64,000 nt of DNA from Paractinoplanes atraurantiacus. Lineage in GTDB: Bacteria; Actinomycetota; Actinomycetes; Mycobacteriales; Micromonosporaceae. The notes below the pieces were generated by a model that had not been told where the DNA came from, ran no database searches, and saw only the letters and a list, made by a program, of their open reading frames with translations. The position numbers and the translations under genes were made by a program. Location: positions 1-64,000 of the forward strand of contig NZ_OBDY01000037.1 of assembly GCF_900215205.1 (NCBI RefSeq). The letters run 5' to 3'. Shown here piece by piece: positions 60,875 to 64,000 of this stretch (positions are counted from its first letter, which is position 1; every line of letters begins with the position of its first letter).

Positions 60875-62052
60875 TCACGCGCCTTCGAAAAGCATCAGTA
60901 GATCGAGTGCCGCTAGAGCGCTCTTCTTATCCGCCCGAGCGCTCGAAAACTTCTTCGCCGCATCGGCGCTTTTCAAGACGCCTGCAGTCAGCAGGCTCGG
61001 CCCCAGGTGGCCGCCTAGGACGGTTCCAACGGTGGCGGCGACGCCCGAAATTGCGAAATCCGCGGTCCCGAGTCGAAGAGCGCTGATGGCTGGTGATTTT
61101 CGTGCGGCGCCTTCAATGCGTCGCCTCATCGGCTCCATGCCTTGGCGCATATCTTCACGGGCGGCATGCATTTCCTCCGGATCGTCAACGTTTAGATCGC
61201 CTAGCCGACCCAAGCACGAACCTAAAGCAACCCTCCATTCATTGAACCGTTCATCGTCGTGTCTAATATTTACAAGGGACCGGATTTCAGGCTCGAATGT
61301 TGGTACCGTGACATCTAACAGTTTCAGCATGTCTGTGGCACTGATGGCGCCTCTATTGTGGGTGCGAGCCATCCTGAACACGGCTTGCTCGGCCTTGCAT
61401 TGAAAGAGGCGATGGACTCGTTGGGCCAGCACCGGATGTAAGTCTCGTGCTCGAACGCATCTATGCAAAGCTGCCCGACCGCACGAGCGTACTCGCCATC
61501 ATCAACGGTCTTAGATTCTTGACTGCCGCGCTGAATCCACGCTTCAACGTAGGGATCTCCCTTCTGCGCAATTTCGATGGCTAGAGCCTTTCGGAGACTG
61601 ACTGGATGCAACTTAAGCGATGTCGTGGGAGCAAAATGCACAGCCCCCTCATTGAAGAGAGACTTGATACCAAGGAGATACGCCACAACCGTCCGACGAA
61701 CGGAGGATTCCGCGTGCGTAAGCGCTGCAAGCGGGTCGTCAACCACTATCTCGTGGGCGTACAGTAGGACTGTTAGCGCGGTTCTGATTAGGGTCTCGTG
61801 CGAGGCCACTGACTTGGCGGATTGACTAATCCTGGCTGATCTTCCACTCACCACTGGGCGAATGTGGCCTACCGGAAGCTCGGGCACAAATCCAATTCCC
61901 GGAAGCTCGGCCTCCGAAGCGCAGAACTTCGAGAAATCGATTAGGTGCTCAGATGGCGCTTCGGCGATGCGCTCCGCCAGTTCGGGTGTAAGGTCTTCAC
62001 CCCAATAAGATTTGATTACCGCGTATGGATTCCATCTCGTAGTCTCGTTCAC
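60875..62052 (-). pseudogene. Hypothetical protein in a low-GC island, split by a frameshift
   Basis: First part: GTG 62052 with AAGGAGGG just upstream, MNETTRWNPYAVIKSYWGED...CIDAFEHETYIRCWPNESIA. Near 61398 the frame changes; the second frame continues AEQAVFRMARTHNRGAISAT ... SALAALDLLMLFEGA (stop 60875). One extra A in the AAGG run would join the parts into a protein of about 392 aa with a hydrophobic C-terminal segment (FAISGVAATVGTVLGGHLG). Base composition is visibly lower in GC than its surroundings, so it was probably acquired. Unknown function. Confidence 0.6.
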
Positions 62053-62450
62053 CGCACCCCCTCCTTTATGCGATGATAGCTAATCTCGTCACGTGCGTTC
62101 TGCACCTGATCGAGTGCACTCACATCGGCCAGATCCGCGCATGCGCGCCTCCGCCGCTTCATGAGCGTCTGCACAGAAAGCGAACACGCTTCGGAGCTAC
62201 CGCCGGTGGAGATCCAATATTGGTGCCGGTTCTCGCCAACATCTCGGCATGCGGCGGCAGCAGCGTGGCGCCGGAAGTCGCGAAGGAAGCCAAGGCGGCT
62301 CCGGCCACCTGAAATGGACCCAATCAGAAAGCATGCTCCCGGTGCGGCCCAGTCATCCATGATGGCGGGATTGGCCGCACCGTCCGAGGCCAGGTACAGC
62401 ACCACGCCGTAGCCGACGGCATTCGGGCGAATGCCGGCCGACGCACTCAA
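62049..62450 (-). CDS. Possible hypothetical protein upstream of the split gene (133 aa)
   Basis: Its stop overlaps the start of the next gene by four bases (GTGA), as in an operon, and the last 45 residues (SVQTLMKRRRRACADLADVS, then DQVQNARDEISYHRIKEG) look like real protein. The N-terminal half is Ala-rich, starts at a poor TTG (62450) and may be degenerate. Same low-GC character. Not recognised. Confidence 0.35.
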   Translation of the reverse strand: MSASAGIRPNAVGYGVVLYLASDGAANPAIMDDWAAPGACFLIGSISGGRSRLGFLRDFRRHAAAAACRDVGENRHQYWISTGGSSEACSLSVQTLMKRRRRACADLADVSALDQVQNARDEISYHRIKEGVR

Positions 62451-63457
62451 GGCGACGGCGGCTCGACCCGCTTGACTGAGTCGCCGTCGGCGTTGACATG
62501 AGCCTCGATCAACGCCACGGCCTCCTCCGGATCGACGTACTCGCCGCGCTCCAAGCGTTCCAGCAGACCGGGTGGCAGGGGCACCTCGTCCTCCTCAGGG
62601 CCGGGCCGGAAGAACTCAGGCGCGATCCCGTCGAGCGACGGCTCCGGCAGCGGTGGCGGCGGACCCAGTCCGAGCTGCTCTCGGGCCAACTCGAACAGGT
62701 CGCGGAGATCCCCGGTGACCAGGGCGAGCATCGCTGCCGGGTCGTTCACCGGGATCGGGCCGGGATCGCGCGTCATCGTGACCCGCACCCGCTTGCGGCC
62801 TTTCTTGACCGACGCCTCCGCCGGCGTCGAGTCCATGCCGTCGAGCATGAGCCACAGCTCGCAGGTCGGCACCCCGGCACCCGCCCACCAGCGCCGCCAC
62901 GCCGGATCGGCGATGACGGCGTCGAGGATCTCGGTCTGGATCAGGTCGTACGCGCGGGGCAACCCGCCCGGGATCGCGCTGCCACCGGCGAACTCCAGCC
63001 ACGCCAGCTCACCCGGTTCCTCGTCCGTGACTTCCTCAGGGGCATTGTCTCCCCAGGCCGCGACGTTGCTGCCCGTCTCATAGCTGAGCGGCGGCTCGTG
63101 CTCCCACAGCAGGCCGGTCGCCCGCTCGTAGGCCTTCCCGGCGACGGTCAGCAGTACCTCGGCCTCCCGGTCCACGAACTTGCTCAGTGCCGACGGCGTA
63201 CGCGCAACCCGCTCGTAAGCCTTCCGGCCGGCCGCCACCACGGCGCAGCGCACGTAGAGGAACCCGTCGGCGCCGATCGGCCGCGCGGCCGCGAAGTGCG
63301 CCGGCGTGTCGAGCGCCCACAGCAGCGCGGCCAACCGGTCCTCGAAGCCGGTGATGTCGACCTGCGGCCGCCCGGCCAGCCGAGCCACCAGCCGCTCGAC
63401 GTCGCCATCGCGCCCCACGGCGCGCATGAGCTGCCAGAACACGGCCTCGTCAATCAT
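62447..63457 (-). CDS. DUF4240-domain protein (336 aa)
   Basis: N-terminal DUF4240 region: MIDEAVFWQLMRAVGRDG, AALLWALDTPAHFAA, FLYVRCAVVAAGRKAYERV, EVLLTVAGKAYERATG. Members are often encoded near toxin/immunity or WGR-like genes but the role is not known. An acidic C-terminal half (GPEEDEVPLPPGLLERLERG) follows. ATG 63457 is the natural start; the upstream frame is Arg/Pro nonsense. Confidence 0.8.
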   Translation of the reverse strand: MIDEAVFWQLMRAVGRDGDVERLVARLAGRPQVDITGFEDRLAALLWALDTPAHFAAARPIGADGFLYVRCAVVAAGRKAYERVARTPSALSKFVDREAEVLLTVAGKAYERATGLLWEHEPPLSYETGSNVAAWGDNAPEEVTDEEPGELAWLEFAGGSAIPGGLPRAYDLIQTEILDAVIADPAWRRWWAGAGVPTCELWLMLDGMDSTPAEASVKKGRKRVRVTMTRDPGPIPVNDPAAMLALVTGDLRDLFELAREQLGLGPPPPLPEPSLDGIAPEFFRPGPEEDEVPLPPGLLERLERGEYVDPEEAVALIEAHVNADGDSVKRVEPPSP

Positions 63458-63771
63458 GATCAAGACGCTATAGCACTCCGCCGTCGTGTCAGGGCAGCAG
63501 CGACCCCCGGGACGCTGTGGCGCACATCGCGGCACGCACCGACGATGTGGTCCGGACGGAGGTGGCCGCGACCGGCTACCCGATCGCACTGGCGGTCAGC
63601 TAGCACCGTGCGGGCCGAGGGCCGGTCCGGCACTCACCTCGCACCGAGCCCATCGACACCGGATCGCCGAGCAGCAATATCGATCTACCGGGGCCGGGCC
63701 GGTGTGCGAAGGTTCGCTGCCGTTCGCGCTCACAGGCCGGGCGGCGGATCCGTACCGCCTCACGACAGGGC
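63458..63771. other. Intergenic stretch with a possible peptide remnant
   Basis: No intact gene. On the plus strand a frame ending at 63603 reads AHIAARTDDVVRTEVAATGY then PIALAVS, which looks like the C-terminal end of some protein but has no start and no recognised family. The rest (63604-63771) shows nothing. Confidence 0.35.
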
Positions 63772-64000
63772 ATGACACCACAGATGAGTATTTCCACGCT
63801 CGCCGCCGAGGATGCCGATCGCTGCCGCCGCGCGCTCGCCGACGAGCAGGCCGCCAGTCTCGCCGCGACCGCCGGCTGGGCGCATGTCGACAAGGACCAG
63901 GTCCACCGCGACTGGCACGACCTGTACGGCGAGATCACCGCCGCCATCACCGCAGGCGCCCAGCCGGGCGACGAGGCGGTCCAGAAGCCGATCGCCCGCC
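63772..64000 (+). CDS. TipAS-domain-like protein, cut by the window end
   Basis: The visible residues AEDADRCRRALADEQAASLA, HRDWHDLYGEITAAITAG and PGDEAVQKPIAR fit the helical antibiotic-recognition domain (TipAS) of TipA-like MerR proteins: a D/E-W helix, A-A-I-x-A-G, then PxDxxVQxxxxR. The MerR DNA-binding domain does not precede it, so it is either TipAS alone or a divergent relative. ATG 63772 (MTPQM) or 63784 are possible starts. The 3' end lies outside the window. Confidence 0.55.
   Translation, partial: MTPQMSISTLAAEDADRCRRALADEQAASLAATAGWAHVDKDQVHRDWHDLYGEITAAITAGAQPGDEAVQKPIAR

Noticed and set aside
63600..63950. Minus-strand frame opposite the TipAS-like gene
   Set aside because: Composition is Ser/Arg/Cys-rich and unstructured; the plus-strand protein is more convincing.

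Overview
The window is very GC-rich, with dense short-gap gene packing, frequent GTG starts, large AfsR/SARP-type regulators, Tat and lipobox secretion signals, a DivIVA (Wag31-like) protein, an F420/LLM-type flavin oxidoreductase and an excalibur protein. Together these point to a soil actinomycete. Micromonosporaceae (Actinoplanes-like) is my guess from gene style, not a proven placement. I see no rRNA, tRNA, CRISPR array, phage module or replication origin.

Layout. 0-1.6 kb: the tail of an IS30-type transposase, then degenerate DNA with an 18-bp tandem repeat and a fragment of an NtaA-type monooxygenase. 1.6-9.3 kb: secreted beta-mannanase, AI-2E-type permease, first AfsR-type regulator, DivIVA paralogue, MmcQ/YjbR protein. 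9.3-13.8 kb: frameshifted Tat-exported amine oxidase, DrrA/DrrB-type ABC exporter, membrane proteins. 13.8-25.4 kb: 1114-aa HEAT-repeat protein, secreted trypsin-like protease, second AfsR-type regulator, a very large secreted metalloprotease/SGNH hydrolase/FN3 protein, and an LCP cell-wall ligase. 25.4-32.2 kb: catabolic operon on the minus strand (LLM oxidoreductase, GntR, CaiB-type CoA-transferase, HyuA, HyuB) with GntR-like palindromes. 32.3-41 kb: excalibur protein, cupin, MBL hydrolase, orphan ABC substrate-binding lipoprotein, TetR/atypical SDR divergent pair, QueA plus SDR. 41-50 kb: GAF histidine kinase and LuxR response regulator behind a DosR-like box, a membrane-spanning HTH protein, an acyl-CoA oxidase divergent from two TetR genes with twin operators, a SIS protein, a coiled-coil membrane protein. 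50-58.4 kb: ABC-F protein with a possible leader, frameshifted small gene, GNAT, secreted polysaccharide deacetylase, DUF1697, NTF2-like protein, third large SARP/ATPase regulator. 58.4-64 kb: remnant of a fourth SARP gene, hypothetical genes, a less GC-rich island with a split gene, a DUF4240 protein, and a TipAS-like gene cut by the window end.

How it works together. Most of the window is accessory: secreted polysaccharide- and protein-degrading enzymes, each beside or near large signal-integrating regulators; a self-contained catabolic operon with its own repressor; and several regulator/target divergent pairs whose operators can be read directly. A recurrent feature is genes split by what looks like loss of a single base in a short homopolymer (about 9.9, 52.0, 54.8, 58.8 and 61.4 kb). 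These may be real decay or residual sequencing error, and this should be settled before calling any of them pseudogenes.
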